DNA of 64,000 nt from Streptomyces sp. ERV7. Lineage in GTDB: Bacteria > Actinomycetota > Actinomycetes > Streptomycetales > Streptomycetaceae. Shown here in pieces: positions 43,370 through 53,656 of the stretch. The DNA lies in contig NZ_LYOY01000001.1 of assembly GCF_001653515.1 (NCBI RefSeq), positions 1,054,001 to 1,118,000 on the forward strand, in the 5' to 3' direction. The notes below the pieces were generated by a model. The model was not told the origin of the DNA. It ran no database searches and saw nothing but the letters and a program-made list of their open reading frames with translations. Each line of letters starts with the position of its first letter. Position 1 is the stretch's first letter. Position numbers and translations under genes: made by a program.

Positions 43370-44473
43370 ATGGAAGCCATGTCCGCGAACCCTGAAGCCA
43401 CGCTGCCGATCCGGCTGAACGTGGACGACAGCGACTCCCCGTCCGATGTGGTCGACGCGCTGTTCCTCGGCCGGTTCGCCACGGGCGAGCAGCCTTTCTC
43501 GCACAGCTCCTCCATCGACCGGGTCAAGAAGGGCGTCAGTCTGCTGCCGCCGGGTGCCACCGTGCTGCGCGCGGCACGCGACGACGACCGCAGCGCCACG
43601 CTCGCCGAGGGCGACGGCTGGACCCTGCTCGTCTCCCGCTGGAACCGGGGCGCGGACGTCACGGTGACCGCGACCAGCGAGGACCTCGCCGAGAGAGTGC
43701 TCAAGCAGGCCACCGAGGGCGCGGAGGACGAACCGGAACCGGTGCCGGAGAACGTGACGATGGGCTTCTGGTACGTCTCGCCGCGCCGCGGCCCGCACCG
43801 CACCACCCGCCAGATCGCGGCCGGCACCTGGGAGGAGGTCCGCCCCAACTACACGGCGCCGGTGGCCGAGGCGATGGACCGCCTGATGAAGGTGACCCCC
43901 GACGACATCGCGGGCCGGCTGCTGCTGCTCCACGGCCCGCCGGGCACCGGCAAGACCTCGGCGCTGCGCACGCTCGCCCGCTCCTGGCGCGACTGGTGCC
44001 AGGTCGACTGCGTCCTGGACCCCGAGCGCCTCTTCAACGACGTCGGCTATCTCATGGACATCGCGATCGGCGAGGACGACGGCACGGCGAAGGGCCGCTG
44101 GCGGCTGCTGCTCCTGGAGGACTGCGACGAGCTGATCAGGGGCGAGGCCAAGCACACGGCGGGGCAGGCCCTGTCGCGCCTGCTGAACCTGACGGACGGC
44201 CTGCTGGGCCAGGGCCGCAACGTCCTGGTGGGCGTCACCACCAACGAGGACCTGGAGCGACTGCATCCCGCGGTCGTCCGCCCCGGCCGCTGTCTGGCCC
44301 GTATCGAAGTCGGCCCGATGACCCGCCGCGAGGCGGTCACCTGGCTGGGCACGGAGGAAGGCGTCGGCCGCGAGGGCGCCACACTGGCCGAGCTGTTCGC
44401 CCTGCGCCGCGGCACGACACCGCCGAACGTCCCGGATCCCCGGGAGAGCGCGGACGCGGGGTTGTACCTGTAA
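43370..44473 (+). CDS. AAA-family ATPase with DUF5925-type N-terminus
   Basis: A 367-residue AAA+ protein. The N-terminal 140 residues (LNVDDSDSPSDVVDALFLGR, VTATSEDLAERVL) are of the DUF5925 type. The ATPase domain has Walker A LLHGPPGTGKTSALR, Walker B LLLLEDCDELI and sensor-1 VGVTTNEDLERLHPAVVRPGR, similar to FtsH/spastin-like ATPases. Start ATG 43370 or 43379; neither has an ideal ribosome site. The divergent GH39 gene begins 140 bases away. Function unknown; probably remodels a protein partner. Confidence 0.82.
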   Translation: MEAMSANPEATLPIRLNVDDSDSPSDVVDALFLGRFATGEQPFSHSSSIDRVKKGVSLLPPGATVLRAARDDDRSATLAEGDGWTLLVSRWNRGADVTVTATSEDLAERVLKQATEGAEDEPEPVPENVTMGFWYVSPRRGPHRTTRQIAAGTWEEVRPNYTAPVAEAMDRLMKVTPDDIAGRLLLLHGPPGTGKTSALRTLARSWRDWCQVDCVLDPERLFNDVGYLMDIAIGEDDGTAKGRWRLLLLEDCDELIRGEAKHTAGQALSRLLNLTDGLLGQGRNVLVGVTTNEDLERLHPAVVRPGRCLARIEVGPMTRREAVTWLGTEEGVGREGATLAELFALRRGTTPPNVPDPRESADAGLYL

Positions 44474-44542
44474 GGGGCACCGCCCGGCTCAAGGGGCACC
44501 CGGCCGACCGCCTACGGCTTGGGGCTCGCGGCCGAGTGGCGG

Positions 44543-44917
44543 TCAGTCGCCGTACACCGCTCGCACGGCGTCCGCCACCGCCGCCTGCGCCGCTTCGCGG
44601 CCGAGGCCCAGACGCCGTACCTCCTCCGCGTACGTCCGGGCGGCCGCCGCGGCCCGGCGTTCCGCCGCGTCGCCCGCCGCCGCGACGAACGTACCGTTGC
44701 GGCCGCGCGTCTCGATCACTCCGTCCGCCTCCAGCGCGCGGTAGGCCTTGGCCACGGTGTTGGCGGCGAGCCCGAGCTCCTCGGCGAGGCCGCGCACGGT
44801 GGGCAGCTTGTATCCCACGGGCAGCACCCCCGCCCGGGCCCGCTCGGCGATCTGGGCCCGCAGCTGCTCGTACGGCGCGCTCGCGGCTTCCTGGTCAATG
44901 GCGATCTTCAGGGTCAC
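44543..44917 (-). CDS. short GntR-family regulator (YtrA type)
   Basis: A 124-residue protein: winged helix at about residues 8-75 (PYEQLRAQIAERARAG, KLPTVRGLAEELGLAANTVA, GVIETRGRNGTFV) and a short helical tail typical of the YtrA subfamily. GTG 44917 follows GGGAGGGG with suitable spacing and begins at the family N-terminus VTLKIAID; longer extensions are not family-like. YtrA-type regulators usually sit before ABC transporter genes they repress; none is adjacent, so its target is unknown. It is divergent from the DUF402 gene (110 bases). Confidence 0.85.
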   Translation of the reverse strand: MTLKIAIDQEAASAPYEQLRAQIAERARAGVLPVGYKLPTVRGLAEELGLAANTVAKAYRALEADGVIETRGRNGTFVAAAGDAAERRAAAAARTYAEEVRRLGLGREAAQAAVADAVRAVYGD

Positions 44918-45026
44918 AGACCGATTCTGCCCCTCCCTCGCGCGGGGCGAAAATGGGAGGCACCCGCCGCGGCCCCACGCGTAACGTCCGACTCCCTGAC
45001 CGTGACCCGCGCTACGGAGATACGCA

Positions 45027-45527
45027 ATGTCCACGAACTCGGCCGAGCCCGGCTCCCTCCTCACCGTCACCCTGGTCAAGGCAGGACGCACGAAGATCGG
45101 TTACCCGGCGTCGGTGGTGTCCGACGACGGCGTCCGGCTCACGGTCAGCGCCCCCTGGGCGGCCGACGGCGTCCGCGACTTCGGGTTCGTCCGCTTCGAG
45201 CCGGGCGACGTCTTCACCGAGCACTACTGGCGGGACCGCTGGTACGCGGTGAAGGAGGTACGGGCGGCCGACGCCTCGCTCAAGGGCTGGTACTGCGACA
45301 TCACCCGCCCCGCCGTGGTGGGCGACGGAGCGGTGGTCGTGGAGGACCTGGACCTCGACCTCTGGGTCTCCGCCGACGGAGACACCGTGCTCCGCCTGGA
45401 CGAGGACGAGTTCGCCGAGAGCGGCCTGGCCGAGAGCGACCGGGAGGCGGCGGACCGCGCGGTACAGGCCCTGGACGAGCTCGAACTCCTCGCCAGGCTG
45501 GGCAAGTTCACCGCACTGATCGACTAG
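45027..45527 (+). CDS. DUF402-domain protein (FomD-like)
   Basis: A 166-residue soluble protein of the DUF402 family: FVRFEPGDVFTEHYWRDRWYAVKEV, given here as PGDVFTEHYWRDRWYAV, then GWYCDITRP and VEDLDLDLWVSADG. Structures and biochemistry of members (FomD, and a Streptomyces/Staphylococcus nucleoside phosphatase) show a barrel that hydrolyses nucleotide bonds using acidic residues and metal; the acidic DLDLDLW run fits. GGAGA precedes ATG 45027. Convergent with the GNAT gene, three bases apart. Confidence 0.8.
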   Translation: MSTNSAEPGSLLTVTLVKAGRTKIGYPASVVSDDGVRLTVSAPWAADGVRDFGFVRFEPGDVFTEHYWRDRWYAVKEVRAADASLKGWYCDITRPAVVGDGAVVVEDLDLDLWVSADGDTVLRLDEDEFAESGLAESDREAADRAVQALDELELLARLGKFTALID

Positions 45528-45530
45528 CGG

Positions 45531-46034
45531 TCACGGCTGGAGGGCTTCCTCGCGGTAGACGACTTCCTTGCGGTAGTGGAAGCGGTCGTACGGCCCGTCC
45601 ACCCGCCGCTCCACGAACTCGTACCCGAGGCGCGGATACAACCGGCGGTTCTCCCACATCTTGGCGTTGGTGTAGAGCCGCACCTCGGGCAGCCCGAGCC
45701 GGCCGGCGTGCGCCTCGGCGTACGCGAGCAGCCGTCTGCCGAGCCCCGACCCCTTGGCGTCGGGGTGTACGGCCACGGAGTCGAGGAAGAGGTGGTCCGC
45801 CTCCGGAACGAGCACGAGGAGGCCGACGACCGGATCGCCCGTCACGAAGACCCGCCCGGCCGCGACGTTCGCCCCGTGGTCGTCCTCCATCGGCGCGGGC
45901 ACCACGCCGATGCGTTCCACATAGTGCCCGTACGCGGCGTCGGTCACCTCCTTCACGCGCGCGATGTCGTCGTCGGTGGCGAGGCGGATGTCGTCGTAGG
46001 GGTCTGCGTCGATGACGTCGGGCGTGAGGATCAT
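45531..46034 (-). CDS. GNAT-family N-acetyltransferase
   Basis: A 167-residue GNAT protein. The acetyl-CoA motif is VAVHPDAKGSGLGRRLLAYAE (shown as HPDAKGSGLGRRLL), followed by VRLYTNAKMWENRRLYPRLGY. DIRLATDDDIARVKEVTDAAY is the usual N-terminal strand-helix. The substrate is unknown. It ends three bases from the DUF402 stop and begins 210 bases before the LPMO gene. Confidence 0.85.
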   Translation of the reverse strand: MILTPDVIDADPYDDIRLATDDDIARVKEVTDAAYGHYVERIGVVPAPMEDDHGANVAAGRVFVTGDPVVGLLVLVPEADHLFLDSVAVHPDAKGSGLGRRLLAYAEAHAGRLGLPEVRLYTNAKMWENRRLYPRLGYEFVERRVDGPYDRFHYRKEVVYREEALQP

Positions 46035-46199
46035 GCGGACACGTTACGGTCCGGGGCCGCCCGCGCTCCGGCCCGGGCGGCCGGTTTCCGTGGCGGGCGG
46101 GGCCCGTTCTTAACCGTCTCTCAGTCGTCCCTTAACGCGGCCATAAAGATCGCCATCCCCCGCTCCCAGCAGCCGATTTCGCGGTTTCCGGCGGCTAGC

Positions 46200-46226
46200 G
46201 TGCTGCACGCCCACCCCGTGCAGCAC
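46200..46226 (+). promoter_or_regulatory. perfect inverted repeat just before the LPMO ribosome site
   Basis: GTGCTGCACG (46200-46209), CCCACCC, CGTGCAGCAC (46217-46226). The stem ends three bases before AAGGAGA (46229-46235) and the ATG at 46244. It may be an operator or a 5' mRNA hairpin. It does not match the DasR consensus. Confidence 0.5.
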
Positions 46227-46243
46227 CGAAGGAGAACGTCACG

Positions 46244-47674
46244 ATGACCGCTCGTCGCAAGGCCGCCACCGTCGCCGCCCTGGCCATGGCGCCGCTCGCG
46301 CTGACCGGGCTCGCGGCCGGTCCGGCCGCTGCCCACGGCTCGATGACGGACCCGGTCAGCCGGGTCTCCGCCTGCTACGCCGAGGGGCCCGAGAGCCCCC
46401 GCTCGGCCGCCTGCAAGGCGGCCGTCGCCGCCAGTGGGACCCAGGCGTTCTACGACTGGAACGCGGTCAACATCGCCAACGCGGCGGGCAGGTCGAAGCA
46501 GATCATCCCGGACGGCAGGCTCTGCAGCGCGGGCAACGACAAGTACAAGGGACTCGATCTGGCGCGCGCCGACTGGCCTTCCACCAAGCTGACCGCCGGG
46601 CACCACACCTTCCGCTACAAGGGAACGGCCCCCCACAAGGGCACGTTCGAGCTGTACGTCACCAAGGACGGCTACGACCCCGCCAAGCCGCTGAAGTGGT
46701 CGGACCTGGAGTCCACGCCGTTCGCCAAGGTGACGAACCCGCCGATGCGGAACGGCGACTACGTCTTCGACGCCACCCTGCCCGCCAAGTCCGGCCGCCA
46801 CCTCGTGTACTCGATCTGGCAGCGCTCCGACAGCCCCGAGGCCTTCTACACCTGCTCCGACGCGGTGTTCGGCAAGGACAGCGGCGGCTCCGGATCGGCC
46901 CCGGCCCCGACGGCTTCGGCGCCGACCCGGCAGCAGGTCGAGGACGGCGCCGCCAAGTCGACGGTGGAGCACCACGGCCACGGCGACGACGACGCGAAGA
47001 CGGGCGCGGGCGCACCGGCACGGCAGGCCGCCGACAAGGGCGGGCAGCGGAGCGGCGGGCAGCCGGGCGAACAGGTCGGCGGCAAGGAGCGGTCCGGCAA
47101 CCAGCCGCACCCCGACGGCGCCGACGCGTACGCCTCGTACCGCCCCGTCATGGTCGTTCGCCCGCCATCGCGAAGTCCCCCCGGACGTCAAGGCGCAATG
47201 CAGCCACGCGACCGGATCAAGTCAAAGGCTGAAGAAGCCTCCCCGAAGCCCGTGGGGTGGCCGCCTCGTCTGTCGTACGGGCGTCAACTGTCGCCCCACG
47301 GCCCGCGATACCGCGCACGCACACCCCAAGACTGTGGCCGGATTAGTCATCTGACAGGTGTTCGGATCCGGCAATACTCGGGACTGGGCGATCCGTCCCG
47401 ATACCTACGTCCGGAGGCCGCAGATGCCCCAGACCAGTGTTCCCGCAACCGCCGTGCTCAACGCCTGGCTGTCGGGCGCCGAGAGTGCGTACGGTCAGTC
47501 CAACCCCGCCGGGCCGCTCTATGTCGGTGGCGCCGCCGCCGAGGCCGCGCTCACGGACCCGAGCGACTCCCTCTACGGCTTCTGCTCCAGCCCGACCGGC
47601 TCGCGCGGCAGCTGGTGTTGCTGATCACCAGAGCGTGTCCCCGCGGAGTTCGCTCCGCGGGGCGCGCCTCCTGA
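46244..47674 (+). CDS. AA10 lytic polysaccharide monooxygenase with abnormal 3' end
   Basis: The first 220 residues are a chitin/cellulose-active AA10 LPMO: signal peptide ending GPAAA, then His31 as N-terminal copper ligand (HGSMTDPVSRVSACYAEG), second His of the brace in LTAGHHTFRYKG, and YSIWQRSDSPEAFYTCSDAVF. A Ser/Thr/Gln/His-rich linker follows. Relatives then end in an LAxTG or similar wall anchor with a helix. Here the frame after about 47150 has no helix or sorting signal and simply stays open to 47674, across the lanthipeptide precursor gene. The true end is probably lost by deletion or frameshift near 47150; the last 170 residues are unlikely to be real protein. Confidence 0.85.
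   Translation: MTARRKAATVAALAMAPLALTGLAAGPAAAHGSMTDPVSRVSACYAEGPESPRSAACKAAVAASGTQAFYDWNAVNIANAAGRSKQIIPDGRLCSAGNDKYKGLDLARADWPSTKLTAGHHTFRYKGTAPHKGTFELYVTKDGYDPAKPLKWSDLESTPFAKVTNPPMRNGDYVFDATLPAKSGRHLVYSIWQRSDSPEAFYTCSDAVFGKDSGGSGSAPAPTASAPTRQQVEDGAAKSTVEHHGHGDDDAKTGAGAPARQAADKGGQRSGGQPGEQVGGKERSGNQPHPDGADAYASYRPVMVVRPPSRSPPGRQGAMQPRDRIKSKAEEASPKPVGWPPRLSYGRQLSPHGPRYRARTPQDCGRISHLTGVRIRQYSGLGDPSRYLRPEAADAPDQCSRNRRAQRLAVGRRECVRSVQPRRAALCRWRRRRGRAHGPERLPLRLLLQPDRLARQLVLLITRACPRGVRSAGRAS
47424..47624 (+). CDS. lanA: class II lanthipeptide precursor peptide (LanA)
   Basis: A 66-residue peptide starting at ATG 47424 with GGAGG six bases upstream. The leader (MPQTSVPATAVLNAWLSGAE, then SNPAGPLYVGG) ends with a double-glycine motif at Gly35-Gly36. 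The rest, AAAEAALTDPSDS then LYGFCSSPTGSRGSWCC, has three cysteines (54, 65, 66) and seven Ser/Thr in the last twenty residues, as expected for a lanthionine core. A LanM gene starts 254 bases downstream. The cleavage site and ring pattern are inference. The gene lies wholly inside the read-through frame of the LPMO and could easily be missed. Confidence 0.8.
   Translation: MPQTSVPATAVLNAWLSGAESAYGQSNPAGPLYVGGAAAEAALTDPSDSLYGFCSSPTGSRGSWCC
47639..47662 (+). terminator. UUCG-loop hairpin between precursor and LanM genes
   Basis: CCCCGCGGAG-TTCG-CTCCGCGGGG: a perfect 10-bp stem closed by the very stable UUCG tetraloop, 15 bases after the precursor stop. It probably works as a partial terminator that gives more precursor than enzyme mRNA, as in many lanthipeptide operons. 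Confidence 0.7.
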
Positions 47675-47878
47675 CCGTCCTGCGGTGGCGCGCCTGCCAG
47701 GGGCGCTGCCGCTGAGTGACGTCCGGAGACAGGAGAGTACGAAAAGGAGTGGGGAACCGCTCACCATGCCGCAGTGCGTGTCCGTCTGAGGCTGGTCGGG
47801 CGGTTCCCCGCGCCCTGTGCGGCACCCCGGGAGCGCCTCGACGGCGCCGACGTGCGACGGATGGGAAAGGGGCGGGAC

Positions 47879-50710
47879 GTGGAGGGTTCGGCGCCGGAGA
47901 AGAGGGACGACGAGGCGGAGTGGTTCGTCGGCCCGGTACGCAACATCGCCCGCCCGTGGCGGGAGGAGCTGGCCCGGCGACTGGCCTCGGTGGACGCGCT
48001 GGAGCGCACGGAGCGGGACACCCTGCTGGAGGCCGGACACACCGCTCTGCTCGGGTCCCTGCACGCGAAGCTGTCCCGGCTGTTCCTGATCGAACTGCAC
48101 GCCCTGCGCATGGCGGAGGGCGGTGGGCGCGCCGACGCGGGCGCCGGACCGGACACGGAGATCTGGGCGGCGTTCATCGAACAGGCCGACGACGAGGGCT
48201 ATCTCGACCGGCTGGCCGACCGGTATCCGACGCTCGGGCGGCGCATCGCGTCGGTGGCACGGCTGTCGGTGGCGGCCACGGCCGGTTTCGCCGCACGGCT
48301 CGCCGCGGACCGTGAACTGCTGCGGCCGCTGCTGGGCGCACCCGCGGGGGAGATACGGGCCGTCGAGTTCGGCGCGGGCGACAGCCATCGGGGCGGACTG
48401 ACGGTCAGCCGGGTCGACTTCGACGGCGGCACCGTCATGTACAAACCCCGCCCGTCCCAGGCCGATGTGGCCCTGGGCGAGCTCCTGGACGAGCTGTTCG
48501 CGGACTTCCCCGACGCCCCCGAATCCGGCGAACGCATCCGTGTGCCGCGGACGTTGGTGCGCGACGGGTACGGCTGGTCCGAGTTCGTACGCCACCGCTA
48601 CTGCGCCGACGACGGCGAACTCGCCGCGTTCTACCGCAACGTCGGACACTGGCTCGCGGTCCTGCGCTTCACCGGCGGCACCGACATGCACGCCGAGAAC
48701 ATGATCGCGGCGGGGCCGGTACCGGTGATCGTGGACGCGGAGACGCTCTTCGACGCCCCCGCGCCCTTCCCGGCCAGTGGCCGGGGCGACGCGGTGGACG
48801 TGGCGGCGGCGGCCATCCGCCGCACGGTGCTGCGCACCGGACTGCTGCCCGTGCGCGGCACCGGCTTCGCGCTGGGCGGGGTGGACATCTCCGGGGTCGG
48901 GGCGCTGCCCGGCCAGCAACCGCTCATCCCCCACCCCGTGATCGCCGACGGCGGCACCGCCGCGGCCCGCTTCGAGGTGGACCTGGTGGCCATGCCCACC
49001 GCGGGCAACCACCCCAGCCCCACCCCGGTGCTGAGCGCCTACTGGGACCGGATCCTGGCCGGGTTCCTGGAGATGACCGCGCATCTGCGCAGGCCCGGGA
49101 CCGACCCGTACCGGCTGCTGCGCCGCTTCGAGGGCGCCCGGGCGCGGCGGATCCTGCGGCCGACGCAGGCGTACGTGGACATCGGCCGGATGCTGTGGCA
49201 CCCCGCGTCGCTGCACGACGAGGCGGGTGCCGTCGAGCGGGCCCGGGACATCCTGCGGCGCAACGCCGAGGTGCTGCCCGGCGCGCCGACCGACCGCGCG
49301 GCCATCGACGGCGAGATAGCGGAGCTGCTGGCCGGGGACGTACCGATGTTCACGTTCACCGTGGACGCGGCCGTCGTACGGGCCACGGTAGAGGACTGGC
49401 ACACCGCCGATCTGCCCCTTGAGGAGTCGGTGATCCAGGACGCGCTGGTGGGCGCGTACCTCAACGAGCGTTCCCTGCCGCAGCGGGTGCAGGCCGCCGC
49501 CCGCGACCCGCATGCCCGTGACCGCGAGCGGCGGCGCCGCGACCTGGCCGTGCAGATGGTACGCAGGCTGTGCGACGGCGCGGTACGGGGCGAGGACGGT
49601 ACGGCCACCTGGATCAGCCCGGTGTTCACCCCGGCCGGGTGGTCCATCAGGGTGCTGCCCGCCGACCTCTACACCGGGCAGGGCGGTGTGGCGCTGACGC
49701 TCGCGGAGTACGTGACCGAGGCACGGGCGGGGCGGGCGGACGAAGTGCCGGGTGTCACCGAGGCGTTCGAGGGTGCGCTGCGGGTGCTGATCAGCACCGA
49801 GGACCGGACCCCGACGCCGTCGGCCGGTGCGTTCAGCGGTGCGGCGTCGCAGGTGTGGACGTGGCTGGCGCTGCACCGGGTGCTCGGTGAGGACTGGCTG
49901 GTGGAGCGGGCGGCACAGCGCGCCCTGCTGCTCGCGCGGGGCCGTTTGATCGAGGACGACGTGGAGGTGGACCTGCTCAACGGGGCGGCCGGGGGAGTGG
50001 TTCCGCTGCTGAATCTGGCCGAGGCGACCGGGCAGGACCGCTGGCTCGACGCCGCCGCGCACATCGGCCGCCGGCTGTCCGGCCTCGCCGCCGTCGACGC
50101 GAGCGGTGCCCGCTGGACGACCCGGCTCAACCCCGAGGGCATCGGAGGCTTCGCCCACGGCGCCACCGGCATCGGCTGGGCGCTGGCCCGGCTCGCCCTG
50201 AGCGAGGCGGGTTCCGCCGTCGAACGCCGCGGCTGGAAACACCTCGCCGAACGGGCCTTCGCCTTCCAGGAGTCGCTCTACCGGCCCGAGGAGGGCAACT
50301 GGCTCGACGTGCGCGTCGGCGCCGAGGAGGACTTCTTCACCAGTTGGTGCCACGGCAGCGCGGGCGTCGGCATCGCCATGCTGGATCTGCACCGGCGCAC
50401 GGGCGATCCGGCGCACCTCGACATGGTCCGGCGCGCCGCACGCGCCTGCGTCGCCGAGGGCTTCGGCTGGAGCCACACGCTGTGCCACGGCGACCTGGGC
50501 CTCTGGGAGTTCCTGACCTCCCTGGGCCTCGGGGACGCCGATGACCTCGACGGTGAGATCCTCACCGGCCTCGAACAGCGCGGACCGGTGGGGGGTTTGG
50601 CCCGCGAGGCGTTCTCGCCGAGCCTGATGTCCGGCCTGTCCGGGGTGCTCCACACCCTTCTGCGGATGCACCCCGGGGCCACTCTGCCCAATCCCCTTCT
50701 GCTGGACTGA
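47879..50710 (+). CDS. lanM: class II lanthipeptide synthetase LanM
   Basis: A 943-residue bifunctional synthetase, near the usual 900-1000. The N-terminal dehydratase domain (DUF4135) has VMYKPRPSQADVALGELLDE, FVRHRYC, and TGGTDMHAENMIAAGPVPVIVDAETLF (shown by its parts GGTDMHAENMI and VIVDAETLF), the kinase-like residues that phosphorylate and eliminate Ser/Thr. The C-terminal LanC-like cyclase has the zinc ligands Cys824 (SWCHGSAGVG), Cys869 and His870 (LCHGDLGLWEF). GAAAGGGG before GTG 47879 supports this start over ATG 47861 or GTG 47774. No LanT, protease, immunity or tailoring gene adjoins. Confidence 0.95.
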   Translation: MEGSAPEKRDDEAEWFVGPVRNIARPWREELARRLASVDALERTERDTLLEAGHTALLGSLHAKLSRLFLIELHALRMAEGGGRADAGAGPDTEIWAAFIEQADDEGYLDRLADRYPTLGRRIASVARLSVAATAGFAARLAADRELLRPLLGAPAGEIRAVEFGAGDSHRGGLTVSRVDFDGGTVMYKPRPSQADVALGELLDELFADFPDAPESGERIRVPRTLVRDGYGWSEFVRHRYCADDGELAAFYRNVGHWLAVLRFTGGTDMHAENMIAAGPVPVIVDAETLFDAPAPFPASGRGDAVDVAAAAIRRTVLRTGLLPVRGTGFALGGVDISGVGALPGQQPLIPHPVIADGGTAAARFEVDLVAMPTAGNHPSPTPVLSAYWDRILAGFLEMTAHLRRPGTDPYRLLRRFEGARARRILRPTQAYVDIGRMLWHPASLHDEAGAVERARDILRRNAEVLPGAPTDRAAIDGEIAELLAGDVPMFTFTVDAAVVRATVEDWHTADLPLEESVIQDALVGAYLNERSLPQRVQAAARDPHARDRERRRRDLAVQMVRRLCDGAVRGEDGTATWISPVFTPAGWSIRVLPADLYTGQGGVALTLAEYVTEARAGRADEVPGVTEAFEGALRVLISTEDRTPTPSAGAFSGAASQVWTWLALHRVLGEDWLVERAAQRALLLARGRLIEDDVEVDLLNGAAGGVVPLLNLAEATGQDRWLDAAAHIGRRLSGLAAVDASGARWTTRLNPEGIGGFAHGATGIGWALARLALSEAGSAVERRGWKHLAERAFAFQESLYRPEEGNWLDVRVGAEEDFFTSWCHGSAGVGIAMLDLHRRTGDPAHLDMVRRAARACVAEGFGWSHTLCHGDLGLWEFLTSLGLGDADDLDGEILTGLEQRGPVGGLAREAFSPSLMSGLSGVLHTLLRMHPGATLPNPLLLD

Positions 50711-50736
50711 CGGGGTGGGACGGCGGGTTGGACAGC

Positions 50737-52673
<1,937 letters not shown>

Positions 52674-52716
52674 CGGCGCCCCGCCCGGTGACGGGAACGC
52701 CGCCTGCGCGATGTGC

Positions 52717-52751
52717 GGCCGGGGTGCGCGGTGTGGCCGCGCGCCCCGGCC
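52717..52751. terminator. terminator after rox
   Basis: GGCCGGGGTGCGCGG (52717-52731) and CCGCGCGCCCCGGCC (52737-52751) pair over 15 bp with one G-T wobble and a five-base loop, between two convergent stops. Confidence 0.8.
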
Positions 52752-52759
52752 GGTCCGTC

Positions 52760-53548
52760 CTACGGCAGGAAGTACATCGGGTTGGGGATCTTGTACGTCT
52801 TGTCGGCGTGGCCGCCCGAGAGGTCGGTGTACTGGTCGCCGAGGTTGGCGACGATGCGGTAGCCGAGGCTCTCGATGTGCCGGCGGGTGCCCGCCTTGTA
52901 GTCGACCGTGGAGCACGTCCACGTGGGCTTGCCGCAGCTCAGGTAGGCCGGCGGGTTGGCCTTGTCCTTGAGGAAGAAGTGCGCGCTGTCGACCGGGACG
53001 GCATAGCCGGCCTTGGTGAGGTTGATGGCGCTCGCGTCGCGCTGCGAGACGTCGCGGCCGGTGAGGAAGAAGACGGTGACGCCCTTCTTGGCCGCGTAGT
53101 TGACCAGGTCGGGCATGCCGAACACGGCGATCGACTGCGCGCTCTGGACGTACGTGTTGAAGGCGGTGGCGTTGTACGCGAAACCGTTCTTCTTCTCGTA
53201 GTCGTAGGTCAGCAGTGTGGTGTCGTCGACGTCGAGGACGATGGCGGGCTTACGGCCGTCCCGCTCCGGGTGCTCGGCCGCATGCGTTATCTGGCGCTTC
53301 GCGCGCGCCTCGATCGAGGCGACCTGCTTGGCGTAGTTGCTGGTCGGGGAGGCCTGGTAGGCCCCGGTGGAGTCGGGAGCCCCGCCGTAGTAGGCGTTGA
53401 TCCTCTCCTCGACCTTGGTGATGTTGGGGATCTCCTTGTCGCTCTTCGGGGTGCTGTTCCCCGCGGTGGCCGCTCCGGCGCCGTAGAAGGCGGCGCCGGT
53501 GACGGCGAGGGCGGCGAGGGTTGCCGCAGTTTTGGTGACAGTGCGCAT
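52760..53548 (-). CDS. secreted HAD-family acid phosphatase
   Basis: A 262-residue exported protein. Signal peptide: TAATLAALAVTGAAFYGAGAATA, cleavage near residue 30. HAD motif I is AIVLDVDDTTLLTYDYE with the nucleophile Asp, motif II FFLTGRD, and motif IV GDQYTDLSGG. It belongs to the class B / plant acid phosphatase-like group that releases phosphate from organic esters outside the cell. Two cysteines (SCGK, TCSTV) may form a disulphide. A phosphate box (GTTCACC repeats) is not evident upstream. ATG 53548 begins the signal peptide; the ribosome site is weak. Confidence 0.87.
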   Translation of the reverse strand: MRTVTKTAATLAALAVTGAAFYGAGAATAGNSTPKSDKEIPNITKVEERINAYYGGAPDSTGAYQASPTSNYAKQVASIEARAKRQITHAAEHPERDGRKPAIVLDVDDTTLLTYDYEKKNGFAYNATAFNTYVQSAQSIAVFGMPDLVNYAAKKGVTVFFLTGRDVSQRDASAINLTKAGYAVPVDSAHFFLKDKANPPAYLSCGKPTWTCSTVDYKAGTRRHIESLGYRIVANLGDQYTDLSGGHADKTYKIPNPMYFLP

Positions 53549-53656
53549 GGGCAAAGATCTACGCGCATCACACGCCGCCCCGCCAGGGGGTTTGATCAAT
53601 TCTTTACCGCTGAGTAACAAAACGCTGAGCAGCAGAAGGGTGAGGCCCGGTGAGGC

